Below, piece after piece: positions 6,229 to 14,806 of a stretch of 33,682 nt of DNA. This DNA comes from Chloroflexota bacterium (lineage in GTDB: Bacteria > Chloroflexota > Anaerolineae > UBA2200 > JACIWT01), in the NCBI GenBank assembly GCA_014360825.1, contig JACIWT010000021.1, positions 1 to 33,682 on the forward strand, in the 5' to 3' direction. The notes under the pieces are model-generated. The model had not been told where the DNA came from. It was given only the letters and a program-made list of their open reading frames with translations, and did no database searches. Position 1 is the stretch's first letter; each line of letters opens with the position of its first letter. The translations under genes were made by a program, and so were the position numbers.

Positions 6229-7374
6229 TCACCCATGTGGTCCATTCGCTTGCTCACCAAGCGTCGCTGCTACCTCTTTCAATTGTTCCACGATGGGAAT
6301 GCCTTGCGGGCACTTGCCCTCGCATTCCCCACACTCAATGCAGGCCTCAGCCTTTAATCCAGGAGTTATTTCCCCAGGGCGGCCCAGGCGTGCGTAGGCA
6401 TCACGGGCGAAGTCACGCAATCCGTACACGCGGTAGTAGTTCATGTACTCGAAGTTCTTAGGGATATTCACGTCGTTGGGGCAGGGCATGCAGTAGCCAC
6501 AGCCGGTGCAGTAGAGGTCGGCTAATGCCTTGCTCTCGTCGAGCATCCGCCTCATGCGGTCCAATTCATCTGCAGTGAGTGGGTCTTCACGGCTAGCAGT
6601 GGCGACGTTTTCCTCCACCATCTGGATGGTGCTCATACCAGAGAGGGCAACATCCACGCCGGGATGGGCCAACACGAAACGTAAAGCCAGGGCCGGCGTG
6701 CTGGTGAAACTGTCGGGCAGCAGGGCGCGGATCTGGGGCGAAAACCCAGCCAGCCGCCCCCCGCCGACAGGCCCCATGATGACCACACCCAACCCCACCT
6801 TGTGAGCGTGGGTGATCGCATTCTCGTTGACGCGGTCTAGGATATTGTACTGAACTGTCATACTCTCAAAGTTTCCTGTGTCAACGAGGCGGATGAGGTT
6901 CTCTGGTGTATCGTGGAAAGAAAAACTGATGTGACGGATGAGACCCTCCTCCTTCGCCCGGCGCGCCGCGTCCAAAGGACCATTGGGTATGTCAATGCGT
7001 TCCTCGTAAGTTTTCCAGTCAATGCCCCACATATGGTAGAAATCAATATAATCCACATCGAGTTTCCGTAGCGAGATCTCCAATCGCTCACGCCAATGGT
7101 CGCCAGAAGCATCCTCGATGGGGTTCTTCGTGGAAATGTAGACTTTGTCGCGCCAGCCCTTGATGGCCCTGCCCAGGATAATCTCACTCTCTTTGTTGCA
7201 GTAGTATGGAGCGGTGTCGAAATAGTTCACGCCCAACTCATAGGCCCTCTGGATAATGGGGATGGCCCGATCCTCATCTACGTGTTGCTCATCAGGAGTC
7301 ATGGGCAGACGCATTGCACCGAAACCCAGGACAGAGACAGTCGCTCCAGTCTTGCCGAAAGTCCGATAACGCAT
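6229..7374 (-). CDS. aldo/keto reductase with C-terminal 4Fe-4S domain
   Basis: The 381-residue protein has an N-terminal AKR barrel (MRYRTFGKTGATVSVLGFGA; catalytic region NYFDTAPYY, then STKN and YHMWG) to about residue 280. A ferredoxin-like tail follows with CTGCGYCMPCP and CIECGECEGKCP, enough for two [4Fe-4S] clusters. Such fused reductases act in the cytoplasm on unknown carbonyl substrates with electron transfer through the clusters. AGAAAGG lies upstream of the ATG. The gene is transcribed alone toward the peroxiredoxin genes; no strong hairpin separates the two ends (6135-6228). Confidence 0.9.
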   Translation of the reverse strand: MRYRTFGKTGATVSVLGFGAMRLPMTPDEQHVDEDRAIPIIQRAYELGVNYFDTAPYYCNKESEIILGRAIKGWRDKVYISTKNPIEDASGDHWRERLEISLRKLDVDYIDFYHMWGIDWKTYEERIDIPNGPLDAARRAKEEGLIRHISFSFHDTPENLIRLVDTGNFESMTVQYNILDRVNENAITHAHKVGLGVVIMGPVGGGRLAGFSPQIRALLPDSFTSTPALALRFVLAHPGVDVALSGMSTIQMVEENVATASREDPLTADELDRMRRMLDESKALADLYCTGCGYCMPCPNDVNIPKNFEYMNYYRVYGLRDFARDAYARLGRPGEITPGLKAEACIECGECEGKCPQGIPIVEQLKEVAATLGEQANGPHG

Positions 7375-7406
7375 TTCTCAGAACCTTTCTCCGTACCGCA
7401 ATGGTT

Positions 7407-7436
7407 TTGACAAAAACCCGTTGGCAGGTTTACAAT
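7407..7436 (+). promoter_or_regulatory. sigma70 promoter of the membrane protein gene
   Basis: TTGACA at 7407-7412 and TACAAT at 7431-7436 are separated by 18 bases. Transcription would start about 20 bases before ATG7461. Confidence 0.6.
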
Positions 7437-7460
7437 GGCCTCGCTTTCAGCGGAGGGTAA

Positions 7461-8267
7461 ATGAGTCGAAAAGAGCAGATCGGTACCACCGTCAGCCTTA
7501 TTCTCATAGGCATCGTGCTCTCAGTCTTTGTGGATTCTCCTGTGCGTCCTCTTTCCATCCCTGGATTGCTGAACCCCGTGTTTCTGTCAGGTCGCACACT
7601 TTTCGTGATCATTCTAATTGCTCTGGCCTGTGCAGGGCAGGAAATCATTATCTGGAGCGATTCTCACACGCAGGAGGCGAGACGAAACAACAGTTTCGTC
7701 CATTGGATCTTACCTGCCGCGCTTACGATGGCCGCCGCTCTCATTTTCCCGCGACTCACTGGTCTCCGCGAGCAAGTCGCCGGCCTGGCGGTGGTTGGTG
7801 TGTTTCTCGCCGCGACAATGGAGGGTGAATATCTACTCGCCCAACCGGGCGCTAATAGGTGCGAATGGTTGCCCCTGTTGATGGACACATTCACCTACAG
7901 TATAGCGTTTCTCCTGTTTGCCCTCACTCTGGATGCTCTAAAGCCCTCGGTGGGACAGGCTCTCGCTATTGCAGCGGTGACTGGAGTGCTCTCCTTGCGC
8001 TTGTTCCCCCCACGCCGGGATGGGACTCGCGCCTGGGGGGTGGTGGGGTTGGGCATTCCCACAGCATTGGCGTCGGCCATACTGCCCGCGTTACCCCTGA
8101 ACGTCCCCTCGGCGGCTACCCTCTTGGTGGCAATCATGTACATCTCTGTAGGCTTGGCGCGTGCGCATCTTTATGCTACTCTTACACGCCGCGTGCTCAC
8201 CGAGTACGGTCTCCTTTTGCTTGCTACCGTTTTCCTGATACTCACGTTCTCTGCGCGGATGCGATGA
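7461..8267 (+). CDS. polytopic membrane protein of unknown function
   Basis: The 268-residue protein is almost wholly hydrophobic, with about eight or nine probable membrane helices (for example VSLILIGIVLSVFV near the start and LLLLATVFLILTF at the end). It has no motif I recognise. CGGAGGG lies upstream of ATG7461, and a clear promoter stands at 7407-7436, so it is a real single-gene unit. It converges with the metalloprotease gene, leaving six bases between the two stops. Similar proteins may be a Chloroflexota-specific DUF family, which I cannot verify. Confidence 0.75.
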   Translation: MSRKEQIGTTVSLILIGIVLSVFVDSPVRPLSIPGLLNPVFLSGRTLFVIILIALACAGQEIIIWSDSHTQEARRNNSFVHWILPAALTMAAALIFPRLTGLREQVAGLAVVGVFLAATMEGEYLLAQPGANRCEWLPLLMDTFTYSIAFLLFALTLDALKPSVGQALAIAAVTGVLSLRLFPPRRDGTRAWGVVGLGIPTALASAILPALPLNVPSAATLLVAIMYISVGLARAHLYATLTRRVLTEYGLLLLATVFLILTFSARMR

Positions 8268-8273
8268 GCCACA

Positions 8274-8639
8274 TTACACCCCCAGTTCGTGCAGTCGTTC
8301 ATCGCTAATGCCAAAATGGTGGGCTATCTCATGCATTACTGTCCGCCGAACCTGTTCCCGGATGGCTTCTGGCCGACGGTGATAGATCTCAATAGGTCCC
8401 TGATAGATGACAATGCGATCGGGCGGGACTAAATTGTAACCTCGGCCCCGCTGGGTTAGGGGGACGCCCTGGTACAAACCAAAAAGCATTCCCGAGGGAT
8501 GAAGACCCGCTTGCCTCAACTCCGCCGGCGTAGGCCACCACTCGACTACCACAGCCACATTACTCAACTTCTCTCGGAAATGGGGTGGCAAAGAATCCAG
8601 TGCTTCACTTACCAGTCGTTCAAACTCCGCCTTGTTCAT
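8274..8639 (-). CDS. small zincin metallopeptidase-family protein
   Basis: The 121-residue protein has the metal-binding motif HEIAHHFG near its C terminus followed by GISDERLHELG, as in the minimal metallopeptidases of the PF06262 (zincin_1) family. The N-terminal part (VSEALDSLPPHFREKL) also fits that family. Function in cells is not well established; proteolysis has been shown only for some members. It is downstream of dodecin on the same strand, separated by 130 bases that contain two hairpins. Confidence 0.85.
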   Translation of the reverse strand: MNKAEFERLVSEALDSLPPHFREKLSNVAVVVEWWPTPAELRQAGLHPSGMLFGLYQGVPLTQRGRGYNLVPPDRIVIYQGPIEIYHRRPEAIREQVRRTVMHEIAHHFGISDERLHELGV

Positions 8640-8659
8640 AACCCTTCACATACAGATGC

Positions 8660-8689
8660 AGCAGGGGCAGCCAATAAGCCGCCCCTGCT
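8660..8689 (-). terminator. strong hairpin between dodecin and the metallopeptidase
   Basis: AGCAGGGGC (8660-8668) and GCCCCTGCT (8681-8689) form a nine-base-pair stem with a 12-base loop. There is no T run on either side, so it may be an attenuating or processing hairpin and not a classical terminator. Confidence 0.4.
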
Positions 8690-8727
8690 GGGGTCCACGC
8701 TCTCTCGAATCGCAATTTGCACCGCGA

Positions 8728-8759
8728 TCACGGAAGGGAATCCATGCACCCTCCCGTGA
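8728..8759 (-). terminator. hairpin just after the dodecin stop
   Basis: TCACGG (8728-8733) pairs with CCGTGA (8754-8759), with an inner AGGG/CCCT stem (8735-8738/8749-8752). It begins 11 bases past the dodecin stop and probably limits readthrough or stabilises the short mRNA. No T tract follows. Confidence 0.4.
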
Positions 8760-8769
8760 ATCCGATCGG

Positions 8770-8982
8770 TTAGGCCCGCACCTCCTCTACCACGAAGGCG
8801 ACCTTTACGTTAGCGCGATAGGAAGTAATCTTGCCGTTCTGCACAACGGCTGTCCAGCCAACTACCTCCACGCCGCGGATGCCGCGTACGGTCTTGGCTG
8901 CCTCTTTCACCGCGTTGTTGGCCGCCTCCTCCCAACTGGTCGGTGACTCGCCAATGAGTTCAATGACCTTCACCACCGGCAT
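8770..8982 (-). CDS. dodecin family flavin-binding protein
   Basis: The 70-residue protein matches dodecin along its length: VKVIELIGESPTSWEEAAN, a helix with VKEAAKTVRGI, then VVGWTAVVQNGKITSYR and a final strand VKVAFVVEE. Dodecins form dodecameric shells that store or buffer flavins. The tryptophan of VGWTAVV corresponds to the residue that stacks on flavin in the archaeal type. The gene has its own promoter (9065-9093) and a GGGGGTG ribosome site. It diverges from the S1-domain gene. Confidence 0.93.
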   Translation of the reverse strand: MPVVKVIELIGESPTSWEEAANNAVKEAAKTVRGIRGVEVVGWTAVVQNGKITSYRANVKVAFVVEEVRA

Positions 8983-9064
8983 GATCTACACCCCCTTTCT
9001 GAGGATTTCTTCACAAGGTGACCCCACGCCTATACCTGTCCCAACAAGCGAGACTTTCGCTTTG

Positions 9065-9093
9065 ACTATATCACATTGCGGAGGTTGTGTCAA
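9065..9093 (-). promoter_or_regulatory. promoter of dodecin
   Basis: On the minus strand TTGACA (9088-9093) and TATAGT (9065-9070) are separated by 17 bases. The next feature downstream is the dodecin leader of about 75 bases. Confidence 0.72.
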
Positions 9094-9107
9094 ACTCGGA
9101 CGCCTCT

Positions 9108-9137
9108 TTGACAAATACACCTCAATTGACATATAAT
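9108..9137 (+). promoter_or_regulatory. promoter of the S1-domain gene
   Basis: TTGACA (9108-9113) and a perfect TATAAT (9132-9137) have an 18-base spacer. It stands back to back with the dodecin promoter, leaving 14 bases between the two -35 boxes. Confidence 0.72.
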
Positions 9138-9143
9138 AGAATC

Positions 9144-9331
9144 AAAAGGGGGTGATTACGGCTCAAGAAGCAATAAGGCCTTAATGGTTCGTTACCGTTG
9201 GTCGCAAGTTACGCAGACCCCGGTCATTACGGCATAATGGAGGTGCTCAGGAAATCAGAGGGTGTAATTCGGCCATCATGTTTGTGAGTTAGTGAAGGCG
9301 CCTCATAATGTGAAAAAAGCAGGGGTAAGTG
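9144..9331 (+). promoter_or_regulatory. long 5' leader of the S1-domain gene with two tandem mini-ORFs
   Basis: About 185 bases lie between the predicted transcription start and the gene. They contain two overlapping short frames: ATG9184 to TAA9235-9237 (17 codons, MVRYRWSQVTQTPVITA), then ATG9237 sharing TAATG with that stop and ending at TGA9285-9287 (16 codons). The stretch ACGGnnnA around 9156-9162 and 9228-9233 recurs (GATTACGG/CATTACGG). Such a leader might carry autoregulation by the S1 protein. No terminator is visible. Confidence 0.35.
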
Positions 9332-10447
9332 ATGTCACAAGTAAGCAGCCTTGAACGTTTACGCGCCTACCTTCAGGCAGTGTATACATCTTTTGAGAAA
9401 ACCCCGCCCCAAGCAGTACTGCAGGTTAACGCAAGGAACCAACCGCAAGCCAAAAACGTTGAGGAGCAAAGCGCCGATGCGCAGGCCGAGGTAGGGATAT
9501 CCGAGAAAAACGAAATGTCCGGGCAGGAGCCCGCCGATCTCCACATAAACGACCCCCAGCAACAGACGGACTTTCCAACACCCGCCGAAGAACAGGCGAA
9601 CGTATGGGATATCTTCCAGATGCATTTTGAGCACGGCGATATATTGGAAGGTCGGGTAGTCAACTGGAACCGGGGGGGATTGCTGGTCAACGTAAACCAA
9701 CGACAAGGATTTGTTCCCGCATCGCATCTGGTTAGCATGCCCCACACGTCTGATGTAGCGCAGCGAGAGAATTACCTGGCAGCACAGGTAGGAAAAAACT
9801 TGCGCCTGCGGATCATCGAATTGGACAGGCAACGCGACCGTCTGGTGCTCTCCGAGCGAGCCTGTGGCATCACCCCGCGGGAAGAACTCGCTCTACTTGA
9901 TCGCATTTCTCCTGGTGATCGTTGCCGTGGCTTGATCAGCAATATCTGTAACTTCGGTGCTTTCGTTGATCTGGGTGGCGTAGATGGCTTGATCCACATC
10001 TCAGAACTTTCCTGGCAACGCATCCATCACCCCAGTGAGATATTGCAGGTGGGTGACGAGGTAGAAGCCTATGTGCTCAGCGTGGATCGGGAACACAAGC
10101 GCATTGCGCTGAGCCTCAAGCGCCTGCGCCCTGACCCCTGGGCGCAGTTAGAGGAGCGTTATCACGTCGGTCAGGTAGTACAGGGTACCATCACCAATGT
10201 GGTGAGTTTCGGTGCATTCGCGCGTTTGGAGGAGGGGTTGGAAGGGCTCATCCATATCTCTGAATTAGCTGAAGGAAATTTCTTGCATCCCCGGAACGTC
10301 GTTCACGAGGGCGATGTTGTGCTGGTTCGCATTATTAGCATGGACCCGGTAAACCACCGCCTGGGCCTGAGCATGCGGCAGGTTCATCAAGGGGCAACCC
10401 CGAATTTGCGTGGGGATCACATTGAGCGTGATGTGAATGCGGTGTAG
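9332..10447 (+). CDS. S1-domain RNA-binding protein with three S1 repeats
   Basis: The protein is 371 residues. Residues 1-100 are polar, Gln/Glu-rich and look disordered. Three S1 domains follow: about 101-176 (GDILEGRVVNWNRGG), 193-264 (CRGLISNICNFGAFVDLG) and 278-350 (VQGTITNVVSFGAFARLE). The second and third carry the NFGAF/SFGAF and HISEL signatures. It resembles shortened ribosomal protein S1 of Gram-positive-like lineages and probably binds mRNA on the 30S subunit. ATG9332 is used because AGGGG lies six bases upstream; GTG9329 is an alternative. The ftsK start overlaps or follows closely. Confidence 0.9.
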   Translation: MSQVSSLERLRAYLQAVYTSFEKTPPQAVLQVNARNQPQAKNVEEQSADAQAEVGISEKNEMSGQEPADLHINDPQQQTDFPTPAEEQANVWDIFQMHFEHGDILEGRVVNWNRGGLLVNVNQRQGFVPASHLVSMPHTSDVAQRENYLAAQVGKNLRLRIIELDRQRDRLVLSERACGITPREELALLDRISPGDRCRGLISNICNFGAFVDLGGVDGLIHISELSWQRIHHPSEILQVGDEVEAYVLSVDREHKRIALSLKRLRPDPWAQLEERYHVGQVVQGTITNVVSFGAFARLEEGLEGLIHISELAEGNFLHPRNVVHEGDVVLVRIISMDPVNHRLGLSMRQVHQGATPNLRGDHIERDVNAV

Positions 10448-10454
10448 GTCACTG

Positions 10455-12632
10455 ATGGCACGCAGGAAACCTGAAACGAACGAACAACCCATGATAACCC
10501 CTAGTGCCCCAGCACCGCAGCGCGAGATTGCAGGACTGGCGCTGATTGCCTTAGGCACTGTAACATTGCTAGCACTGTCGGCTGTCAGCCGGGGTGCGCT
10601 GAGCGACTGGTGGGCGGGCTTCTTGCGGCGCATTTTCGGGTGGGGTGCTCCCGTCATAGCGTTGACGTTGCTGGCTTTGGGCGGGTTGTTACTCTGGCCA
10701 CCGTACCGGCGTCCAAAAGTGCCGTGGCCAGCAGTAATCGGCCTAGAGGTGGTGTTCGTCGCCCTGCTAGGTGTGCTCCATCTCTTGGGTAGCAGGGCGA
10801 ATCCAGTTGCTTTGCCACTAGATGGTGGCCGGGGCGGCTATGTAGGGTGGGCAGTGGCTTACTTCCCCACGAAGGCATTGGGTTGGGGGCTGGCGTTACT
10901 AATGCTATTAGCCGTCGTGCTGACGATGTTATTTGCGATGGCACCGGCGAGCGCTGCGGAGATCGTCCGACGGATCCGAACAGGCTGGGAGCGAGCGCTG
11001 ACGGCCTATCGCCTGTGGCGGGAGAGCCGGAGTGCTATTACTGGCGAAGCACCACCAATCGTTGGGCCACCCCCACGAGAGCGAAAAGGCGTTCGTGTCA
11101 AGCGAATCGTCAGGACTGAGCCAGAGAAGGCTGCTCCACAGACAAAGGAGCGCCCTCGACGGGCCCCTGCGCCGCGAGATAAGCGCCTCCCCCCACTGGA
11201 CCTATTGGAGCAGTACGCACCCAAATCTCTCAGTGAGAGCGAGATCCGGCGTCGGGCACGCATTATAGAGGAAACCCTCGAAAGTTTTGGAGCTCCTGGC
11301 AAGGTGGTAGAGATTAACCGTGGGCCCACAGTGACCCAATTCGGCGTCGAACCCGGTTTCGTGGAGCGCCGATTGCAAAATGGCGAGGTGGCTGAACGGA
11401 AGATCCGGGTGAGTAAGATCCTCTCCCTGGCCGATGACTTGGCATTAGCACTGGCAGCAGCACCTATTCGCATCGAGGCACCTGTGCCTGGCCGATCTGT
11501 GATAGGCATTGAGGTTCCCAACTCCGACCTATCACTCGTCTCATTGCGCAGCGTGATGGAGTCCGAGGTATTTCAGAAGATTGACTCCAACTTACGCATT
11601 GCCTTGGGGCAAGATGTTTCTGGTAATCCCGTTGCCGCTGATCTGGCTTCTATGCCCCACCTCCTCATCGCAGGAGCCACTGGCTCGGGCAAGTCGGTGT
11701 GCATCAATTCTATCATTGCTTGCCTGCTCTTCAACAACACGCCTGACGATGTGCGCATGATCATGGTGGATCCCAAGATGGTCGAACTGACCAACTTCAA
11801 CGGCATCCCCCATTTGATCGCCCCAGTCATCACTGAGGTAGAGGAAGTCGTGCGGGCGCTCAAATGGGTTACGCAGGAGATGGACAGCCGCTATCGCACG
11901 TTCGCGCTGCGTGGCGTGCGCAACTTGGATATATATAACCAGATGGCATCTCGAAAAGGCTGGGATAAATTGCCGAACATCGTCATCTTCATTGACGAGT
12001 TGGCGGATTTAATGCTTGTATCTCCCGATGATGTGGAATGGGCGATATGTCGCATCGCCCAATTGGCGCGGGCGACTGGCATACATCTCGTGTTGGCCAC
12101 CCAACGCCCCTCTGTGGAAGTGGTCACCGGCCTCATCAAAGCCAACTTCCCCGCTCGCATTAGTTTCGCTGTCACCTCACAGGTAGACTCGCGAGTGGTG
12201 TTAGACACAGGTGGAGCGGAGAAACTGCTCGGACGCGGGGATATGCTGTACATGGCTTCTGATTCCAGCAAACTGATGCGGCTACAGGGATGCTATGTCT
12301 CAGACGCGGAATTGGCTCGGCTGGTGAATTTCTGGCGTGAGCACGTGGAATGGATTGGGCCTCCAGCGCGACGGGAAACAGCGCCATGGCAGAGTGCGGA
12401 TTTGGAGGGGGAAGAAAGCGACGAATTGCTGGAGGATGCGATTCAGTTGTTGCGTGGTCGGGATCGGGTTTCCGTCTCCTTCCTCCAGCGACGCTTGCAC
12501 ATTGGCTATCCGCGCGCGGCGCGACTTATGGACATCCTGGAGCACAAGGGTATCGTGGGACCAGACGAAGGTGCAGGGCGCTCACGGGAGGTGTTATTGC
12601 CACTGGGGGAAAACCCCGAACCTGATGAGTGA
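10455..12632 (+). CDS. ftsK: FtsK/SpoIIIE DNA translocase
   Basis: The protein is about 725 residues. Four N-terminal membrane helices (LALIALGTVTLLAL onward, to about residue 170) are followed by a basic linker and the motor domain. Walker A is GATGSGKS near residue 405, and Walker B is VIFIDELADLM near 508. A winged-helix gamma domain, which reads KOPS-type sequences, fills the last 65 residues (VSVSFLQRRLHIGYPRAARL). It pumps chromosomal DNA across the division septum and can activate XerCD; a Xer recombinase lies at 30052. ATG10455 follows the S1 stop by seven bases; an earlier ATG at 10437 overlaps it. It is short compared with E. coli FtsK but normal for this branch. Confidence 0.94.
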   Translation: MARRKPETNEQPMITPSAPAPQREIAGLALIALGTVTLLALSAVSRGALSDWWAGFLRRIFGWGAPVIALTLLALGGLLLWPPYRRPKVPWPAVIGLEVVFVALLGVLHLLGSRANPVALPLDGGRGGYVGWAVAYFPTKALGWGLALLMLLAVVLTMLFAMAPASAAEIVRRIRTGWERALTAYRLWRESRSAITGEAPPIVGPPPRERKGVRVKRIVRTEPEKAAPQTKERPRRAPAPRDKRLPPLDLLEQYAPKSLSESEIRRRARIIEETLESFGAPGKVVEINRGPTVTQFGVEPGFVERRLQNGEVAERKIRVSKILSLADDLALALAAAPIRIEAPVPGRSVIGIEVPNSDLSLVSLRSVMESEVFQKIDSNLRIALGQDVSGNPVAADLASMPHLLIAGATGSGKSVCINSIIACLLFNNTPDDVRMIMVDPKMVELTNFNGIPHLIAPVITEVEEVVRALKWVTQEMDSRYRTFALRGVRNLDIYNQMASRKGWDKLPNIVIFIDELADLMLVSPDDVEWAICRIAQLARATGIHLVLATQRPSVEVVTGLIKANFPARISFAVTSQVDSRVVLDTGGAEKLLGRGDMLYMASDSSKLMRLQGCYVSDAELARLVNFWREHVEWIGPPARRETAPWQSADLEGEESDELLEDAIQLLRGRDRVSVSFLQRRLHIGYPRAARLMDILEHKGIVGPDEGAGRSREVLLPLGENPEPDE

Positions 12633-12665
12633 AAACGAGCGAAATGCCTACGCAAGAGGTGATAT

Positions 12666-13433
12666 GTGATCTACGTTGGCACGAGTGGTTACAGTTATGA
12701 TGACTGGGTAGGACCCTATTACCCGCAAAATCTGGGTAAGAGTAAATGGCTCGATTTCTACGCCCGGGAGTTCAACACTACCGAGATCAATTTCACTTTT
12801 TATCGCCTGCCCAATCCGTACACCATTGCCGCAATGGAACGCAAAACTCCCGCTGGCTTTGTCTTCACCGTCAAGGCCAGCCAGGAATTAACGCACCAAC
12901 GTGAAGATATCGCTGCGGCCGTCAACTCTTTTCTTCGAGGCATTCAGCCTCTCGTGGAGGCTGACAAGTTAGGATGCATCCTGGCCCAATTTCCCTTTTC
13001 CTTCCACGCCACATCTGAAAACCAGGCCTACCTGGCAAAATTACGGGAGTTGATGGGCGATGTCCCCCTAGTCATCGAATTTCGTAACCGCGAGTGGCTG
13101 ACCGATGAGGCTTTCGATTTTCTGCGCCAGCATGAACTAGGCTTTTGCTGCGTGGACGAACCCCGACTGAAGGGCCTCATGCCACCAATCGCCATAGCCA
13201 CGAGTAAGGTGGCCTACGTGCGCTTCCACGGTCGCAATGCCAAGAAGTGGTGGCAACATGCACAGGCCTGGGAACGTTACGATTACACCTACTCCGAGGA
13301 AGAACTTCAGGAGTGGACGCCTAAAATCAAGGAACTGGATGCGGCGGCCGAAAAAACCTTTGTCTTTGCCAATAACCATTGGCAGGCCCAGGCGGTGGGC
13401 ACGGCACGACAACTGCGGATGCTTTTGAAGTGA
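12666..13433 (+). CDS. DUF72 family protein
   Basis: The 255-residue protein matches the DUF72/YecE family: VGTSGYSYDDWVGPYYP at the start, FTVKASQELTH, IEFRNREWL and VRFHGRN. The fold is a TIM barrel; its biochemical activity is not established. GTG12666 is the start, with AAGAGGTGAT directly upstream; ATG12664 is out of frame. It follows ftsK by 33 bases and may be cotranscribed. Confidence 0.88.
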   Translation: MIYVGTSGYSYDDWVGPYYPQNLGKSKWLDFYAREFNTTEINFTFYRLPNPYTIAAMERKTPAGFVFTVKASQELTHQREDIAAAVNSFLRGIQPLVEADKLGCILAQFPFSFHATSENQAYLAKLRELMGDVPLVIEFRNREWLTDEAFDFLRQHELGFCCVDEPRLKGLMPPIAIATSKVAYVRFHGRNAKKWWQHAQAWERYDYTYSEEELQEWTPKIKELDAAAEKTFVFANNHWQAQAVGTARQLRMLLK

Positions 13434-13454
13434 AAAACGCAGGCTCCCTTTGGT

Positions 13455-13483
13455 TTGCGGTTCTCTGTGTTGATGCTTATAAT
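13455..13483 (+). promoter_or_regulatory. promoter of the yebC-ruv operon
   Basis: TTGCGG (13455-13460) and TATAAT (13478-13483) are 17 bases apart. A seven-base-pair hairpin follows in the leader: ATCCATC (13508-13514) with GATGGAT (13521-13527), just before the AGGGGGTGA ribosome site. Confidence 0.65.
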
Positions 13484-13542
13484 ATCGTGTGATAATGATG
13501 CGTGAAGATCCATCCGCACAGATGGATGAGAGGGGGTGAACG

Positions 13543-14298
13543 ATGTCTGGACATTCGAAGTGGTCTACGATCAAGCGGAAGAAGGGCGTTCAAGACGCCA
13601 AGCGCGGGCAGTTGTTCACCAAACTCGGGCGGGAGATCGAGATTGCTGCCCGTGACGGCGGCGGTGACCCTTCGGCCAACTTTCGCTTGCGCCTGGTCAT
13701 AGACAAAGCTCGTCAGGCCAACATGCCTAAGGAGAACATCGAGCGGGCTATCAAACGCGGCACCGGCGAACTGAAGGGTGCAGCGCTGGAGGAAGTCCGC
13801 TACGAAGGCTATGGTCCTGAAGGCACTGCCTTCATCGTCGAGGTAGTAACCGATAACCGCAATCGTGCGGTCGCCGATGTGCGACGCGTCTTCACCCGAC
13901 ATGGGGGCAACTTGGGTGAAACCGGCTGTGTGGCCTGGCTCTTCGACCACCGAGGGTATTTCAGCATTGACGCCGGCAACGACGACCCGGAAGCCATCGC
14001 CTTGGACGCCATTGATGCTGGGGCTGAGGATGTCAGGGTAGACAACAGCCTGGTTGAGGTTTTCACCACGGTGGACAAGTTCAAATCCGTCAAAGAAGAG
14101 TTGGAGCGTCGCAATATCAAGTACGACTCAGCGGAATTGGCCTACATCCCCAAGACGATGGTGCGATTAGACGAGAAAGCCACCATCCAGAACATGCGCC
14201 TCATTGACGCCCTAGAAGAATTAGAGGACGTCCAAGGGGTTTTCTCGAACCTGGAAATTCCTGACGACATCATGGAGAAGTACGAGGCAGCCGCCTGA
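13543..14298 (+). CDS. yebC: YebC/PmpR family protein (TACO1-like)
   Basis: The 251-residue protein is full length for the family and starts with the classic MSGHSKWSTIKRKKGVQDAKRG. Further hallmarks are RQANMPKENIERAIKRGTGE and YEGYGPEGTAFIVEVVTDNRNR. Family members are described as transcription regulators and, more recently, as ribosome-associated factors that relieve stalls at proline-rich stretches. It heads the Holliday-junction operon, one base before ruvC, as in many bacteria. Confidence 0.95.
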   Translation: MSGHSKWSTIKRKKGVQDAKRGQLFTKLGREIEIAARDGGGDPSANFRLRLVIDKARQANMPKENIERAIKRGTGELKGAALEEVRYEGYGPEGTAFIVEVVTDNRNRAVADVRRVFTRHGGNLGETGCVAWLFDHRGYFSIDAGNDDPEAIALDAIDAGAEDVRVDNSLVEVFTTVDKFKSVKEELERRNIKYDSAELAYIPKTMVRLDEKATIQNMRLIDALEELEDVQGVFSNLEIPDDIMEKYEAAA

Positions 14299-14299
14299 G

Positions 14300-14794
14300 A
14301 TGGTGGTGTTGGGGATAGACCCCGGCTTGGCCACTACGGGCTATGGAGTTGTGGCTGAAGCCGGAGGTGACTTACAGCTGATCACATACGGTACATTCAC
14401 GACGCGAGCGGGTGATCCGCTCGCTGCTCGTCTACAACAGATTTACCGCGACCTGCAGGCTATTGTTGCAGAGTATAAGCCAACTGCCGCAGCGGTGGAA
14501 GAGATCTTCTTCGCCAAGAATGCGCGGACGGCTTTCGCAGTGGGCCAGGCGCGCGGTGTGGTATTATTGGCCTTGGCGGATGCAGGACTCTGGCCCGTGG
14601 AGTACACCCCTTTGCAAGTCAAAGAGGCAGTGGTCGGTTATGGCCGGGCGACGAAAGACCAAGTGCAAGCCATGGTGAAGGTGCTCCTCGGCCTGGATGC
14701 CGTGCCCCAGCCGGACGATGCAGCGGATGCTTTGGCTGTGGCGATCTGCCACTTGCATTCACATGCTTTCCAGAACTTGGCCTGTGAGGAATGA
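14300..14794 (+). CDS. ruvC: crossover junction endodeoxyribonuclease RuvC
   Basis: The 164-residue resolvase cleaves Holliday junctions. The four acidic metal ligands are in place: Asp7 in LGIDPG, Glu67 in AVEEIFF, and Asp140 and Asp143 in QPDDAADALAVAICH. ATG14300 is one base after the yebC stop, so translation should be coupled. ruvA follows after 12 bases with GGGGGAACG upstream of its start. Confidence 0.95.
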   Translation: MVVLGIDPGLATTGYGVVAEAGGDLQLITYGTFTTRAGDPLAARLQQIYRDLQAIVAEYKPTAAAVEEIFFAKNARTAFAVGQARGVVLLALADAGLWPVEYTPLQVKEAVVGYGRATKDQVQAMVKVLLGLDAVPQPDDAADALAVAICHLHSHAFQNLACEE

Positions 14795-14806
14795 GTCGGG
14801 GGAACG

